Shown here: positions 6,554-6,930 of the stretch, piece by piece | Numbering within the stretch: position 1 is the first letter of the stretch | How the letters are laid out: the number at the start of each line of letters is the position of its first letter | DNA from: Methanocorpusculum sp. | Lineage (GTDB): Archaea > Halobacteriota > Methanomicrobia > Methanomicrobiales > Methanocorpusculaceae | Reading direction: 5' to 3' | NCBI GenBank assembly: GCA_030539595.1 | Contig: JAUNXW010000092.1 | Coordinates: 1-6,930, forward strand | Length of the DNA: 6,930 nt | Made by a program: the position numbers and the translations under genes | Notes under the pieces: model-generated | The model's database searches: none | What the model saw: only the letters and a program-made list of their open reading frames with translations | Told to the model about the DNA's origin: nothing

Positions 6554-6745
6554 ATTACATATTAATCTCTTGATAGGTCTGGCTGTTTCTTCTGAGAGAG
6601 AAGGAGGTTTTACGGTTAAAAACAAATGCTCTATCCTGTTGCAACGGCTGAGTTTGTCCAATGGTGTAATCCGGGATTTAAATTTGTTAGGAGTTACGCG
6701 GTTGATTACCATCAGTCAGTAGAATTGTTGTATTCTTGGTCTTTT

Positions 6746-6770
6746 AAATTATATCGCGAGACACCGAAAA
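6746..6770 (+). repeat. Dispersed repeat, first right copy (5' block)
   Basis: It matches 1649-1673 of the left spacer at 22 of 25 positions. The core GCGAGACACCGAAAA (6756-6770) differs from the left core by one base. Confidence 0.6.
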
Positions 6771-6873
6771 TCACCAAAGTCCCACGAAAACACTAAAAAT
6801 TAAATGAATGGCTGAGTGCCTTAACCAGACCAATACACACGAAAGGCACTAAAAAATTCGAAATACACTAAAG
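6762..6873 (+). repeat. Degenerate CACGAAA-CACTAAA units
   Basis: Four related short units occur here: 6762-6779 (CACCGAAAATCACCAAAG), 6783-6799 (CACGAAAACACTAAAAA), 6838-6856 (CACGAAAGGCACTAAAAAA) and 6859-6873 (CGAAATACACTAAAG). Spacing is irregular and the units have diverged, so this is a decayed cluster, not a CRISPR array. Confidence 0.5.
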
Positions 6874-6882
6874 GTTGTACTG

Positions 6883-6900
6883 CATCGAAAAGATTTAGTT
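6883..6900 (+). repeat. Dispersed repeat, second right copy (3' block)
   Basis: This 18-nt stretch, CATCGAAAAGATTTAGTT, is identical to 1665-1682. Beyond it both copies continue into T-rich sequence with only partial similarity (a shared T5 run). ATTTAGT within it can also pair with ACTAAAT at 6914-6920. Confidence 0.7.
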
Positions 6901-6930
6901 CAGTTTTTTAACGACTAAATTATGGCTCTT

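Larger units (their letters stand above)
6554..6930. other. Right flank without a convincing gene
   Basis: The sequence upstream of the gyrB promoter carries three short overlapping open frames (about 6521-6796) with no family resemblance I can name, then degenerate repeat units and AT-rich DNA to the window edge. An AAGGAGGT at 6601-6608 on the + strand looks like a ribosome binding site but has no well-placed start behind it. The ATG at 6922 near the edge has no visible ribosome binding site and cannot be judged. Confidence 0.6.

Noticed and set aside
6521..6712. A 63-residue - strand frame upstream of gyrB as a gene
   Set aside because: No Shine-Dalgarno sequence lies before its ATG, it runs over the likely gyrB promoter, and the opposite strand is equally open. 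It is kept only as a possible relic.
6626..6796. A 56-residue + strand frame (MLYPVATAEF) with AAGGAGGT upstream
   Set aside because: The binding site is about 18 nt from the ATG, too far for normal use, and the frame ends inside the degenerate repeat units. No family is recognised.
6762..6873. CRISPR array
   Set aside because: The units are short, diverged and irregularly spaced, with no uniform spacers and no cas gene nearby.
1649..6900. Composite transposon carrying gyrBA
   Set aside because: Repeat sequence flanks the genes, but no transposase, terminal inverted repeats or target-site duplication can be seen, so only a possible rearrangement is claimed.

Overview
The window is archaeal chromosome, most likely from a methanogen of the Methanomicrobiales, with Methanocorpusculum a reasonable guess that the sequence alone cannot prove. 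Three things point there. The left end has the archaeal gene order uL22 - uS3 - uL29 - RNase P component 1, and the last protein does not exist in bacteria. The uL29 C-terminal half (GGAPENPGKIREIRRTIARIK) is of a type I associate with this order. A bacterial-type gyrBA pair is also present, as in many euryarchaea of this lineage.

Layout. 1-1520 (+ strand): the end of a ribosomal protein operon, with 3'-partial rpl22, rps3, rpl29 and rnp1, spaced 1, 1 and 6 nt apart. 1521-1991: a 471-nt spacer between convergent transcription units. It is mostly AT-rich and packed with structure: a candidate three-way-junction fold, a repeat copy that recurs at the far right, a T9 run that probably ends the ribosomal transcript, and a GC-richer 120-nt block with hairpins. 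1992-6441 (- strand): gyrB then gyrA, overlapping by 11 nt, with gyrA starting at TTG behind a strong Shine-Dalgarno sequence. 6442-6930: the gyrB leader and candidate promoter, followed by about 350 nt of decayed-looking sequence with overlapping short open frames, degenerate repeat units and two further copies of the left-spacer repeat.

How the genes work together. The left genes make ribosome components plus one protein of the tRNA 5'-processing ribozyme, so translation and tRNA maturation are expressed together. The right genes make both subunits of DNA gyrase (A2B2), which introduces negative supercoils using ATP. The two operons have no direct functional tie.

The most notable point is architectural. 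In most archaea rnp1 is followed at once by rps17, rpl14 and the rest of the spc-type cluster. Here the cluster stops at rnp1 and meets gyrA head-on, and related repeat sequence flanks the gyrBA segment on both sides in the same orientation. I see no defence system, CRISPR array, intact transposase, tRNA or rRNA, and no clearly new protein system.
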